Source: Rubrolithibacter sp043763625 (GTDB taxonomy: Bacteria > Bacteroidota > Bacteroidia > Sphingobacteriales > Sphingobacteriaceae). Taken from it: 26,735 nt of DNA. This document shows, piece after piece, positions 15,375-24,069 of the stretch; positions within the stretch are counted from its first letter, which is position 1; each line of letters starts with the position of its first letter. The notes below the pieces were generated by a model that made no database searches, was not told where the DNA came from, and saw only the letters and a list, made by a program, of their open reading frames with translations. The DNA lies in assembly GCA_043763625.1 (NCBI GenBank), contig JAYULL010000169.1, positions 1 to 26,735 on the forward strand, in the 5' to 3' direction. The position numbers were made by a program, and so were the translations under genes.

Positions 15375-17715
15375 CCCGAAAACTTATTTCTTAATTTTAG
15401 TAATCCTTTTTTTTACTGCCTGCAACATTACAAAAAAAGTTCCACACAGCGATATGCTCTATTTAGGCGGTAAGGTTCAAGTAACAGATAAAAAGATAAA
15501 GAAAAAAGAAGTAAAATCGCTGGAAGCAGATCTATCGGGAATGATTCGGCCTAAACCAAATTCTTCTATTTTAGGCTTGCGGCCAAAGCTATGGCTCTAC
15601 AATATGGCCGGTAAATCAAATAAGGGCCTTAACAAATTGTTAAAAAAATTCGGGGAGCCGCCGGTTCTTTTCAGCAAAGTTAAAGTTGACTATAACCGCG
15701 ATTTAATAGAAAATCGACTAGACAATCGGGGGTATTTTAGAGCTTCAGTAACCGCTGATACCATTATAAAGCACAAAAAAGCAAGAATGGTGTACAAAGC
15801 GACGGCCGGCCTTCAATATAAAATTAATAGTATTGTTTTTGATGTGGACAGCACAGGCGACTTAGGCAAGGCAGTTGCCGCCACCTACCCTACTAGTTTT
15901 ATTAAAGTTGGCGACGGATACAGTTTAGATGCCATTAAAGCTGAACGTGAACGCATAGACAACCGATTGAAAGAAAAAGGATTTTATTATTTCAGCCCGG
16001 CGAATTTAATGGCTCAGGTAGACAGCACCAACAACGAGAACAAGGTTGATATTTATTTAAAGATAAAAGACAACACCTCATCCGAAGCCAAAAACATCTA
16101 CCACATAAATAATATCTATATTTTCCCCAACTTCAGGCCTCTCGACACTGTCGGAAACATGCTTTCAAAGGCTACGCCTTACAAAGATTTTTACGTCATA
16201 GATCCGAGGAATACATTTAAACCCTCGGTATTCGGCCGCACTATGTTTTTTAATAAGGGCGATGTTTACAATAGAACAGACCACAACTTATCTTTAAACA
16301 GATTAGTAACTTTAGGGACCTTTAAGTTCGTCAAGAATAGGTTCGACAATACTATAGACAGTGCCGGTCAAGCAGCATTAGACGCGTACTATTACTTATC
16401 ACCTTATCGAAAAAAATCAATCAGAGCAGAAATAACCGGTCGAACCAATTCCGCAAACTTTACCGGTTCCGAAATAACTCTACGCTGGAAAAACCGGAAT
16501 ACATTTAAAGGGGCAGAATTGTTAACTGTATCGGCATATGGCGCAACGGACGTTCAGGTTTCGGGCATAAACAGAGGTAATAATATTTTTAGATTAGGTG
16601 CCGAAGCAAACTTAAATTTTCCTCGTTTTGTAGGCCCCTTCAACTTTAAAACAACGAGTGCTTACACTCCCAGAACACAATTTACCCTAGGATATGATTT
16701 GTTGCGCAGAATTAGCAGTTATACGCTTAACTCGTTTCGCACTTCGGTTGGTTATAATTGGAGGCAAACGAGCCGGCGTGAGCATCAGTTAAATGTAATT
16801 GCGGTTAATTATGTTCAGCCTTCTAACATCTCACTGGAGTATCAAGCTGCCGCCGACACTATGTCAACACTTCGCAATGCAATTCAAAAGCAGTTTACAA
16901 TCGGGCCGGTTTATAATTTCAATTTCACTAACACGGCAGAGGAATACAAAAAGAACACCTTGTATTTTAACAGTAACTTGGATCTTTCCGGCAACATCTT
17001 AGGTTTACTGAGCGGTGCAGATGTGCGAGCCGGAAAAACAAAAAAGCTCTTGGGAGCAGCATTTGCTCAATACACTAGGCTTGAAAACGAGTTGAGGATT
17101 TATAGAAAGCTAAGTGGAAAATCGCAGTGGGCCAATAGAATTATTGTAGGTTACGGCTACACTTACGGAAACGGAAACGGGAGCGACGACCCACGAATCA
17201 ATCCGATTTCTTTACCTTATGTAAAACAGTTCTTTATCGGCGGAACCAATAGTATCAGAGCCTTTAGGGCACGTTCATTAGGCCCGGGAACATATTATTC
17301 CGGCCAAGCGGCAATTCCGAGTCGGGATCGGATTATGCCCGATCAATCGGGAGATATAAAGTTGGAGATGAATACAGAATATCGTCCGAAGCTTTTCAGC
17401 ATCGTTAACGGTGCCTTATTTGTTGATGCAGGAAATATTTGGCTCCTTAAAGAAGATATAAATGCCGCCGGAGAAATTAACCGCCCCGGAGCAAAGTTTT
17501 CAAAAGACTTCTTAAAACAACTTGCTGTTGGTGCCGGAGCAGGATTGAGGTTCGATCTTTCTTTCTTGGTCCTCCGAACCGATTTAGCCTTTCCGCTGCG
17601 TAAGCCTTGGTTACCGCAAGGCGAAAGATGGGTAATAGGAGACATCAGCCCCGCGAGTAAGAATTGGCGAAAAGAGAATCTGGTATTTAATTTGGCTATA
17701 GGATATCCGTTTTAG
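15361..17715 (+). CDS. tamL: BamA/TamA-family outer-membrane barrel lipoprotein (TamL-like)
   Basis: A 784-residue outer-membrane protein of the Omp85 superfamily. The signal sequence ends in the lipobox FFTAC with Cys at 21, so unlike proteobacterial TamA it is lipidated, as in the Bacteroidota TamL type. POTRA-like domains occupy roughly 95-350 (VLFSKVKVDYNRDLIENRLDNRGYF; YKINSIVFDVDS; DRNL-type repeats around NRTDHNLSLNRLVTLGTF). The C-terminal half is a beta barrel with the superfamily loop-6 motif FIGGTNSIRAFRARSLGPG at about 625-643 and a terminal strand ending NLAIGYPF, an aromatic-ended beta signal. The start codon lies inside the end of tamB. The partnership suggests a trans-envelope conduit of TamB reaching up to this barrel. 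It is not the main BamA, because of the lipid anchor and context. Confidence 0.92.
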   Translation: MKSYNPKTYFLILVILFFTACNITKKVPHSDMLYLGGKVQVTDKKIKKKEVKSLEADLSGMIRPKPNSSILGLRPKLWLYNMAGKSNKGLNKLLKKFGEPPVLFSKVKVDYNRDLIENRLDNRGYFRASVTADTIIKHKKARMVYKATAGLQYKINSIVFDVDSTGDLGKAVAATYPTSFIKVGDGYSLDAIKAERERIDNRLKEKGFYYFSPANLMAQVDSTNNENKVDIYLKIKDNTSSEAKNIYHINNIYIFPNFRPLDTVGNMLSKATPYKDFYVIDPRNTFKPSVFGRTMFFNKGDVYNRTDHNLSLNRLVTLGTFKFVKNRFDNTIDSAGQAALDAYYYLSPYRKKSIRAEITGRTNSANFTGSEITLRWKNRNTFKGAELLTVSAYGATDVQVSGINRGNNIFRLGAEANLNFPRFVGPFNFKTTSAYTPRTQFTLGYDLLRRISSYTLNSFRTSVGYNWRQTSRREHQLNVIAVNYVQPSNISLEYQAAADTMSTLRNAIQKQFTIGPVYNFNFTNTAEEYKKNTLYFNSNLDLSGNILGLLSGADVRAGKTKKLLGAAFAQYTRLENELRIYRKLSGKSQWANRIIVGYGYTYGNGNGSDDPRINPISLPYVKQFFIGGTNSIRAFRARSLGPGTYYSGQAAIPSRDRIMPDQSGDIKLEMNTEYRPKLFSIVNGALFVDAGNIWLLKEDINAAGEINRPGAKFSKDFLKQLAVGAGAGLRFDLSFLVLRTDLAFPLRKPWLPQGERWVIGDISPASKNWRKENLVFNLAIGYPF

Positions 17716-17757
17716 TAAAAATGGGTAGTTTTATACTTGCTTAAAAAGAATACTTGT

Positions 17758-18870
17758 ATGAGATACCTTAGTCTGACTTGCATTTTCATTATCTTAAGTT
17801 TAAATTCTGCCTGCTCAAAAGACAAGAAAGCGCCGGCTTCGGCACCTCACGTTATCAATACTATAGACAGTACAAAAGGACTTAAAGACTATTACAAAAC
17901 TTACTTCCCTATCGGTGTTGCAGTTGCGCCTCGTTCGTTAACCGGAGCCGAAGGTGAGTTGATAAAACGAGAGTTTAATTCCTTGACGTCAGAAAATGTG
18001 ATGAAACCGGGACTGATTCACCCTAAGGAGAATGAATATTATTGGAATGATGCGGATGCAATAGCCAACTTCGCGGTAGCAAACAAAATGAAAATGCGGG
18101 GGCATACTTTAGTTTGGCATCAACAAACTTCTAATTGGATTTTTACTGATGCTAAAGGCGATACCGTAACTAAGGCTGTATTGCTTGAGCGCCTAAAACA
18201 ACATATAACAACAGTAGTAAGCAGATATAAGGGCAAAATTTACGGATGGGATGTGGTTAACGAAGCGATTGACGATAATAATTCCAGGGATTACAGAGAA
18301 ACCCCATGGTATAAAATCTGCGGCGAGGATTTTATCATTAAAGCTTTTGAATATGCTCATGCTGCCGACCCTAATGCTGTTCTTTTCTATAACGATTATT
18401 CCATAGAGAAACCGGGAAAAAGAGAACGAACTTTAAAGTTTCTAAAAAAATTAATTGATCTAAAAGTGCCTGTTAACGCAGTGGGGATACAAGGGCATTG
18501 GTCAATCTATGATGATAATTTAGAGAAAGATTTACGAGAAGCAATAACATTATTCTCCGGCCTGGGATTAAAAGTACAGATTACTGAACTTGATCTGTCT
18601 ATTCATAAGGGGGACCACGCGGCTCCCGCTTCCGGCTCACCTTCTGCGTTTACTGCCGCTTTGGAACAAAAACAAGCAGAACAATACCGGAAAATCTTTC
18701 AAGTACTTCGAGAGAATAAAAACGCGATTACCGGAGTAACCTTTTGGAACGTGACCGACCGTTCATCATGGCTTGATAATTTCCCGGTTAAAGGCCGAAA
18801 AGATTATCCTCTACTGTTTGATCAGAATCTAAAACGCAAAAAAGCGTATTGGGAAGTGGTAAAGTTTTAG
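17758..18870 (+). CDS. GH10 endo-1,4-beta-xylanase, putative lipoprotein
   Basis: A 370-residue secreted glycoside hydrolase cleaving beta-1,4-xylan. Family 10 signatures are clear: SENVMKPGLIHP (about 78-89), GHTLVWHQQTSNW (115-127), the acid/base in WDVVNEA with E169, YNDYSIE (211-217), GIQGHWS (243-249) and the nucleophile in ITELDLS with E277. The chain is a catalytic domain only, without a carbohydrate-binding module. The signal peptide ends LNSAC (Cys19) followed by SKDKK, so it is probably a lipoprotein and perhaps surface exposed, though Asn at -3 is not a textbook lipobox. The frame opens at a TTG at 17737, but the ATG at 17758 precedes a good signal peptide. It lies 42 nt after tamL without a clear own promoter, so it may be read through from the tam genes. 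No SusC/SusD pair or other xylan genes are nearby. Confidence 0.95.
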   Translation: MRYLSLTCIFIILSLNSACSKDKKAPASAPHVINTIDSTKGLKDYYKTYFPIGVAVAPRSLTGAEGELIKREFNSLTSENVMKPGLIHPKENEYYWNDADAIANFAVANKMKMRGHTLVWHQQTSNWIFTDAKGDTVTKAVLLERLKQHITTVVSRYKGKIYGWDVVNEAIDDNNSRDYRETPWYKICGEDFIIKAFEYAHAADPNAVLFYNDYSIEKPGKRERTLKFLKKLIDLKVPVNAVGIQGHWSIYDDNLEKDLREAITLFSGLGLKVQITELDLSIHKGDHAAPASGSPSAFTAALEQKQAEQYRKIFQVLRENKNAITGVTFWNVTDRSSWLDNFPVKGRKDYPLLFDQNLKRKKAYWEVVKF

Positions 18871-18896
18871 GGGAGATTGGTTTAGAGAGTTGTTAT

Positions 18897-19130
18897 GAGG
18901 AACGAAGATCTTAATGCGCGAACTTATATCTGAAGCTTTCGATTCTTCACTGCGTTCAGAATGACAATTGCACCGTTGTCATCCGGAGGAACGAAGGATT
19001 TTAATACACGAACTATATCTGAAGTTTTAGATTCTTCACTGAGTTCAGAATGACAATTGCACCGTTGTCATCCGGAGGAACGAAGGATCTGTAAGCTCAT
19101 CAAGATTCTTCGCTGCTTTCAGAATGCCAA
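18897..19130. repeat. Tandem repeat: two 89-nt units and a truncated third
   Basis: Units run 18897-18985, 18986-19074 and 19075 to about 19130 (shortened and more diverged). Each starts GAGGAACGAAG and contains GATTCTTC..CTG..TTCAGAATG. The first two end in ATGACAA-TTGCACCG-TTGTCAT, a 7-bp hairpin (first copy 18961-18982). Units 1 and 2 have equal length through compensating one-base indels. The array fills the gap between the convergent xylanase and lepB genes. No coding frame is evident. Confidence 0.85.
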
Positions 19131-19135
19131 ATATC

Positions 19136-20233
19136 CTAATGTATTCCGTTAAAAATCCGGTTCCATCTTATCCCGTTGTTTGTGCCGTAACTCATCCAAA
19201 TAAATAAAGCCTTACCTACTATGTGGTCTTCGGGCACAAAACCCCAAAATCTGGAGTCTAAGGAATTGTGGCGGTTATCGCCCATCATCCAATAGTAGTT
19301 CATTTTAAAGGTATAATTGTCTGCTCTTTTCCCGTTAACGGTTAAGAAATTACTTTGCTCCCCGACTTTGTTTCCTTCGTATATTTCAATAGCTCTTTTA
19401 TAAAGCGGAATAGTTGTACTGTCTAATTTAACCGTCCAGCCTTTTTTGGGAACGATAACAGGACCGTAATTATCTTGGTTCCACCGAAAACGAGGATTCT
19501 TCGGAAACACATCTTCTTGGTATTGATCCGCAGGAAGAATTTGAGGAGTTACAACTTTTACCGTGGGCCACTTCTTTATCTCCTCCGCTTTTTCTTTAGT
19601 TAAAAACATATAGTAAACATCAGGAGTAGTCTGCTGGTAGTCAATCTCCATATCCAGTAAGATTTGAGGATTTATGTCGTTTCCGTCTGTTTGTACAAAA
19701 TAACTTAACTGCCCGTTATGTGGCGTTTCTGCCGGTTTTCCATTTATATAAACTTGTGCATTGATTATCCGTAAAGTATCACCACCGATTGCCATACATC
19801 GCTTTATATAGTTTTCCCGCTTGTCAACAGGTCGAGATAAGGGAGCATCGGCATCCATGGGCCAATTAAACACCACCACATCGTTTCGTTCAACATCTTC
19901 GAATCCCGGCAAACGGTGATAATCAAGTTTAACGCCCTCCCAGTAAGCTTTAGTACCAAGTAAAGGCATGGTGTGGTGTGCAAACGGAAAAGCAACGGGC
20001 GTCATCGGAATTCGTGCACCGTAGTTCATTTTACTTACAAAAAGAAAATCCCCCACCAGTAACGATTTCTCCATCGAGCCTGTGGGTATGGTATAAGCTT
20101 CAATAAAAAAAGTTCTGATTAGAGTTGCAGCAACAACCGCAAAAACAATAGCATCCAGCCATTCTCTTTGTTTACTCTTTTTAACGATTTTCGATTGATC
20201 TGTATTACTTTTTTTGCGAACTCTTAAATCCAT
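19136..20233 (-). CDS. lepB: Signal peptidase I
   Basis: An inner-membrane serine protease that removes signal peptides from exported proteins, 365 residues. One N-terminal membrane segment (about 26-44, LDAIVFAVVAATLIRTFFI) precedes box B, YTIPTGSMEKSLLVGD, with nucleophile Ser53. The general-base Lys is in NYIKRCMAIGGD (Lys144). Box E, GDNRHNSLDSRFWGFVP, lies near 318-334. The region between about 160 and 310 is longer than in E. coli, as is common in Bacteroidota, and probably forms a beta insertion. It is the last gene of the parA-parB-DUF5683-dapB-lepB set, 20 nt after dapB, and ends against the tandem repeat. Confidence 0.96.
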   Translation of the reverse strand: MDLRVRKKSNTDQSKIVKKSKQREWLDAIVFAVVAATLIRTFFIEAYTIPTGSMEKSLLVGDFLFVSKMNYGARIPMTPVAFPFAHHTMPLLGTKAYWEGVKLDYHRLPGFEDVERNDVVVFNWPMDADAPLSRPVDKRENYIKRCMAIGGDTLRIINAQVYINGKPAETPHNGQLSYFVQTDGNDINPQILLDMEIDYQQTTPDVYYMFLTKEKAEEIKKWPTVKVVTPQILPADQYQEDVFPKNPRFRWNQDNYGPVIVPKKGWTVKLDSTTIPLYKRAIEIYEGNKVGEQSNFLTVNGKRADNYTFKMNYYWMMGDNRHNSLDSRFWGFVPEDHIVGKALFIWMSYGTNNGIRWNRIFNGIH

Positions 20234-20253
20234 CTATTTAAATATTTATAAGC

Positions 20254-20997
20254 TTACAGCTTAAAATCAAACATATCATGTATCGAATAAAAACCTTTTT
20301 TATCCTTTAGCCACTCGGCAGCTACAACTGCACCTAAAGCAAAACCGGCTCGGCTGTGCGCCTTGTGCTTAAATTCAATATCGTCAACCTCAGAACTGTA
20401 AATAACGGTGTGTGTTCCCGGAACATCTTCTATTCTATGAGATTCTATTAGCAATTGGCCGGGCTTCGGTATTACATCTTCGCCTTCGCCTACTAAATCA
20501 TTCACACGGTCTTTTTTTCGTTCAACGTTTTCTAAAATTCCTTCTGCAATTGTGATAGCCGTGCCGCTCGGTGAGTCAAGCTTTTGCGTATGATGAATCT
20601 CTTCAACCAGAACGTCATACTGCGGATAGTTATTCATCAGTTTTGCCAAAACCTTGTTCACAAAGAAAAACACGTTAACGCCTATGCTGAAATTAGAGGC
20701 GTAAAGCAATGAATTGTTACCTTGTTCGCATTTATTTTTAACTTCCCCTAAATGTTCGTACCATCCGGTAGTACCGATAACTAAGGGAACGCCGGCGTTA
20801 AAACACAAATCTATGTTACCTAAAGCCGATCCGGGCGTGCTGAAATCAATAGCTACATCTGCCTTTTGCAAATTATCTCGGGTTAGCTCATCAAGATTAT
20901 AGGCATCAATTTTTAATACGATTTCATGACCTCTGTCTAATGCAAATTGTTCTATTATACGGCCCATTTTGCCGTAGCCCAATAAAGCTATGTTCAT
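20254..20997 (-). CDS. dapB: 4-hydroxy-tetrahydrodipicolinate reductase
   Basis: A cytosolic NAD(P)H-dependent enzyme of lysine and meso-diaminopimelate biosynthesis, 247 residues. The Rossmann motif GYGKMGR is at residues 7-13. AIDFSTPGS (49-57) and GTTGW (75-79) line the cofactor site. The substrate motif EEIHHTQKLDSPSGTA contains H135, H136, K139 and SGT at 144-146, which bind the substrate and protonate it. The chain is slightly short compared with the E. coli enzyme, as usual in this phylum. The ATG overlaps the DUF5683 stop by 4 nt (ATGA), so translation is probably coupled. It supplies peptidoglycan precursors beside a signal-peptidase gene. Confidence 0.96.
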   Translation of the reverse strand: MNIALLGYGKMGRIIEQFALDRGHEIVLKIDAYNLDELTRDNLQKADVAIDFSTPGSALGNIDLCFNAGVPLVIGTTGWYEHLGEVKNKCEQGNNSLLYASNFSIGVNVFFFVNKVLAKLMNNYPQYDVLVEEIHHTQKLDSPSGTAITIAEGILENVERKKDRVNDLVGEGEDVIPKPGQLLIESHRIEDVPGTHTVIYSSEVDDIEFKHKAHSRAGFALGAVVAAEWLKDKKGFYSIHDMFDFKL

Positions 20998-21698
20998 AGA
21001 GATAATTTTAATTTAAGTGAAGGTACAGGCATGTAAGAATAAGAACCGGGAACAGTTTGTGCCGAAGGGGCAATTCGCAATGATAAATCCTCGCCGATAT
21101 CGTACCTGAAAAACTTCGCATCTACGTAAGCGTCAATAATTTGGAAAGCATGAAACGCTAAGCCGGCCAATATACTTAAATCCCGGTTTCGGCGGTAGTA
21201 ATCTTTTGCCGACGTCAAGCCTTCCGTGCTGTAACGGTATTCGCCGTGTTCATCTACTAAAGAATATTTATACCCTCTGTCAGTGCGTTCGGAGATCTCA
21301 TTTCGATGGGTTGTTCGATATTGCACTTCTTTTAAAACTTCGCGGTAATATCGGCTATTAAACTCAAACACCAAACCTACACCTACAAATCCGCCGTAAA
21401 CTAAGGGCACTTTCCACCAACGTTTATTTTTTATCTGCCCTAAACCCGGAACTACTAGAGAGCTTAAGGCTGCTTTTCTAGGCAAGGCTTCTAAAGCCAG
21501 CCGGGCAGAATCCTTAACTATGGTATCAATCTTGGCTTTAGTTTCTTTTTGAGCCTTTTTCTTGGAATTTTTTTTTTGTTTTGCCTGAGTTTTTTTAACG
21601 GTATCAAAAGGAACATTAGTGGTGTCGATTTGAGCCGTTGCCCCAAATGCACAAAAGCAAAATAACAGAAGTAAAATTGCCCGACTGCGCATTACCAA
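20994..21698 (-). CDS. DUF5683-type envelope protein, function unknown
   Basis: A 234-residue protein with a cleavable signal peptide (RAILLLLFCFCAFGATAQ) and a Lys-rich linker (about 36-56, KKTQAKQKKNSKKKAQKE). The conserved core is KAALSSLVVPGLGQIKNKRWWKVPLVYGGF, with a hydrophobic stretch to about residue 112. The second half has NRDLSILAGLAFHAFQIIDAYVDAKF, another probable membrane helix, and a beta-like tail. The PGLGQIYNK-like motif plus two helices is the DUF5683 pattern, which in Bacteroidota is habitually found between parB and dapB. The start overlaps parB by 7 nt; a second Met two codons in gives the same signal peptide. No enzymatic residues can be assigned. Confidence 0.85.
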   Translation of the reverse strand: MVMRSRAILLLLFCFCAFGATAQIDTTNVPFDTVKKTQAKQKKNSKKKAQKETKAKIDTIVKDSARLALEALPRKAALSSLVVPGLGQIKNKRWWKVPLVYGGFVGVGLVFEFNSRYYREVLKEVQYRTTHRNEISERTDRGYKYSLVDEHGEYRYSTEGLTSAKDYYRRNRDLSILAGLAFHAFQIIDAYVDAKFFRYDIGEDLSLRIAPSAQTVPGSYSYMPVPSLKLKLSL

Positions 21699-22585
21699 TC
21701 TAATAATTCAAGAATTCGGTTTAAGTCGTCGTCAGACATAAAAGGGATTTCGATAGAGCCTTTTCCTTTGCTTTGTACATTTAGCCGAACTCTTGTAGCA
21801 AACTTCGAAGCTAAATCGTCTTCTACTTTTTTGTATTGAAAGGGAACAGGTTCCTTTTGTTTCGGTTCCGGCTTTTTAAAGTGTTGCAAGTTTCTTACCA
21901 ACTCTTCAACCTTACGCACAGAAAGACCTTTTTCGATAATTTCTTGATGAATAAAAAGCTGTTTGTCTGAATCCTCAACTCCAAGTAGGGCCTTTGCGTG
22001 CCCCATAGAAATCCGGTTATCCCGGATAGAAATCTGAACAGCGGGAGGCAACTTTAACAAACGCAAGTAATTAGTAACGGTAGATCTATTTTTACTAACC
22101 CTTTCTCCCAATTCTTCCTGTTTCAAACTGCATTCTTCAATCATACGCCGGAAACTGAGGGCAACTTCAATTGCATTTAAATCTTCACGCTGAATGTTCT
22201 CAATCAAAGCCATTTCCAACATTTGTTGGTCGTTAGCTGTACGAACGTAAGCCGGAATCTCGGCTAATCCGGCAAGTTTAGAAGCTCGCAACCTTCTTTC
22301 GCCTGATATAAGTTGAAAGGAATTATTATCTAAGCGACGAACTGTGATGGGTTGTATTAAACCTTGAAGTTTTATCGATTCGGCTAAATCATTTAACGCT
22401 TGCGCGTCAAATTCTGTTCTTGGCTGAAACGGATTAACCTCAACACGATCAATTTTTATATTTGATATGGTTCCCGCAGCTACTTGGGCCGATTCAGAAA
22501 CCGACCTTGAGCTATGCTTAACTTCAGAATCATCTAATAACGCACTTAATCCTCTCCCTAATCCTGTTTTTTTCTGGTACGTCAT
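21692..22585 (-). CDS. parB: Chromosome-partitioning protein ParB
   Basis: A centromere-binding CTPase that loads on parS sites and spreads as a DNA clamp, 297 residues. The N-terminus carries GLGRGLSALL (8-17), the segment that stimulates ParA. The CTP-binding domain shows QPRTEF (54-59), GLIQPI, LISGERRLRAS (92-102) and ENIQREDLN (129-137), the last two being the nucleotide-contact motifs. A helix-turn-helix follows (LGERVSKNRSTVTNYLRLLKLP, about 157-178), then a linker and the C-terminal dimerisation segment (IEIPFMSDDDLNRILELL). It overlaps parA by 4 nt and DUF5683 by 7 nt. I did not find a convincing parS in the window. Confidence 0.97.
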   Translation of the reverse strand: MTYQKKTGLGRGLSALLDDSEVKHSSRSVSESAQVAAGTISNIKIDRVEVNPFQPRTEFDAQALNDLAESIKLQGLIQPITVRRLDNNSFQLISGERRLRASKLAGLAEIPAYVRTANDQQMLEMALIENIQREDLNAIEVALSFRRMIEECSLKQEELGERVSKNRSTVTNYLRLLKLPPAVQISIRDNRISMGHAKALLGVEDSDKQLFIHQEIIEKGLSVRKVEELVRNLQHFKKPEPKQKEPVPFQYKKVEDDLASKFATRVRLNVQSKGKGSIEIPFMSDDDLNRILELLDW

Positions 22586-23388
22586 GTATTAACTGTCTCC
22601 CGGTCGTCGGTTTTTTCTTTTACTAGTCCGTTCTTTTTAATTATCTCACGAGCCAGATTCAAATAATTTATTGCGCCCTTACAGTTGGCATCGTGCATTA
22701 TTACCGAAACTCCGAAACTCGGCGCTTCACTTAAACGGGTATTGCGCTGGATAATTGTATCAAAAACTAAATCCTGAAAATGTGTTTTCACTTCCTCAAC
22801 AACCTGATTAGACAGGCGCAAACGTACGTCATACATTGTTAATAAAATACCTTCTATTTCTAAATCGGTATTTAATCGGTTTTGTACAATCTTAATCGTA
22901 TTAAGTAATTTGCCTAGTCCTTCTAAAGCGAAATATTCGCATTGAACAGGGATGATTACCGAATGTGCGGCGGTTAAGGCATTAATAGTGATAAGACCTA
23001 ATGAAGGCGAGCAATCAATAATGATAAAATCGTAGTCCGAACTTATAGACGCAAGAACTGCCTTCATTTTATACTCGCGGTCGGTGAGGTTTATCATCTC
23101 TATTTCCGCACCCACTAAATCAATATGCGCAGGTAATAAATCAAGAAAAGGAGTTTCAGTTTTTTTGATCGCTTCCCTGGCGTCCGTTCCGTTAATAATG
23201 CACTCGTAAATACTCTCCTTTATGGTGCGAGGGTCGAACCCGATACCGGAAGTCGAATTCGCTTGCGGGTCTGCATCAACCAACAAAGTGCGATATTCGA
23301 GCACAGCTAAACTGGCCGCTAAATTTATTGACGAAGTGGTTTTTCCTACTCCTCCTTTTTGATTAGCTAACGCGATAATCTTACTCAT
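22582..23388 (-). CDS. parA: Chromosome-partitioning ATPase ParA (Soj-like)
   Basis: A nucleoid-bound Walker ATPase that drives origin segregation with ParB, 268 residues. The deviant Walker A KGGVGKTT lies at 11-18, with signature Lys11 and catalytic Lys16. LLVDADPQANST (about 35-46) is the switch I area, FIIIDCSPSLG (about 120-130) is Walker B/switch II, and VIIPVQCEYFALEGL follows. The short N-terminus, without an HTH extension, identifies a chromosomal Soj-type rather than a plasmid type Ia protein. It is first in the minus-strand cluster. The upstream gap to the divergent flavin reductase holds a plausible promoter. Confidence 0.97.
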   Translation of the reverse strand: MSKIIALANQKGGVGKTTSSINLAASLAVLEYRTLLVDADPQANSTSGIGFDPRTIKESIYECIINGTDAREAIKKTETPFLDLLPAHIDLVGAEIEMINLTDREYKMKAVLASISSDYDFIIIDCSPSLGLITINALTAAHSVIIPVQCEYFALEGLGKLLNTIKIVQNRLNTDLEIEGILLTMYDVRLRLSNQVVEEVKTHFQDLVFDTIIQRNTRLSEAPSFGVSVIMHDANCKGAINYLNLAREIIKKNGLVKEKTDDRETVNT

Positions 23389-23405
23389 CCTCTAAATCTA
23401 AATTG

Positions 23406-23438
23406 CAACCGTATTTTTAGCTTAACGTGAAGTACAAA
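23406..23438 (-). promoter_or_regulatory. Possible promoter of the parA cluster
   Basis: On the minus strand TTTG (23435-23438) precedes TACGGTTG (23406-23413) by 21 nt. The -7 box has one mismatch to TAnnTTTG. Transcription would start about 10 nt before the parA ATG at 23388. The spacing is at the long end, so support is moderate. Confidence 0.4.
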
Positions 23439-23544
23439 TGCTATTTTTGCTAACGTTTGAAGCGTTTTTAATAAACGTCTAAGATACGAACTTTAAATAA
23501 TTTCGTGAGCCGGACAGAGGCTCATTTTGCACACGTTATCCACA

Positions 23545-24066
23545 ATGAACACTATAATATCAGCTACAAACAGGCCCAACAGTTCTACTCTTAAGCTAGC
23601 CGAATACTATCAAAAACAACTTTTAGACAAAGGCATTGAAGCCGGAATCTTGGATCTGACTGAATTGCCGGAAGGCTTAATTCACCCGAAAATGTACTCG
23701 GAAAGTTGCGAAAATTTCAAGCCGATGCAAGATATAATCACAGCTACCGATAAGTTTCTTTTCATTATCCCCGAATACAACGGCAGCTTCCCGGGAGTGT
23801 TAAAAGTTTTAATAGACGCCTGTAAATATCCCGAAAGTTTTTACGGTAAAAAAGCTGCGTTAGTAGGCCATTCTTCCGGCAAATACGGAAATATTCGAGG
23901 TGTGGACCATTTTACCGGGATCTGTCATTATGTAAACCTGCATGTTATGCCGTTGCGGTTACACATTCCTGCTATTCATAAAGAGTTCGATGAAAACGGG
24001 GATTTATTTAAGGAAGATACGTTGAAGTTTACCAACCGGCAGATGGAGCAGTTTATTGTCTTTTGA
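23545..24066 (+). CDS. NADPH-dependent FMN reductase family flavoprotein
   Basis: A cytosolic flavodoxin-fold reductase of 173 residues. The phosphate-binding loop is near SATNRPNSSTLKLA (6-19), and the flavin-contact motif PEYNGSFPGVLKVLIDA occupies 76-92, both standard for the family that includes azoreductases, chromate reductases and SsuE-like enzymes. The physiological acceptor cannot be read from sequence. The frame extends to a TTG at 23527, but MNTIIS at 23545 starts the first beta strand, so I chose it. The gene is alone on the plus strand, divergent from parA by about 155 nt, and is followed by a repeat-rich gap. A GHSSGKYGNIRG loop near 108-119 matches the usual second flavin/NADPH region. 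Confidence 0.92.
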   Translation: MNTIISATNRPNSSTLKLAEYYQKQLLDKGIEAGILDLTELPEGLIHPKMYSESCENFKPMQDIITATDKFLFIIPEYNGSFPGVLKVLIDACKYPESFYGKKAALVGHSSGKYGNIRGVDHFTGICHYVNLHVMPLRLHIPAIHKEFDENGDLFKEDTLKFTNRQMEQFIVF

Positions 24067-24069
24067 GAT

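Noticed and set aside
23418..23432. Possible parS site near parA (TTAACGTGAAG)
   Set aside because: Only one half resembles the GTTTCACGTGAAAC palindrome and the other half does not match.
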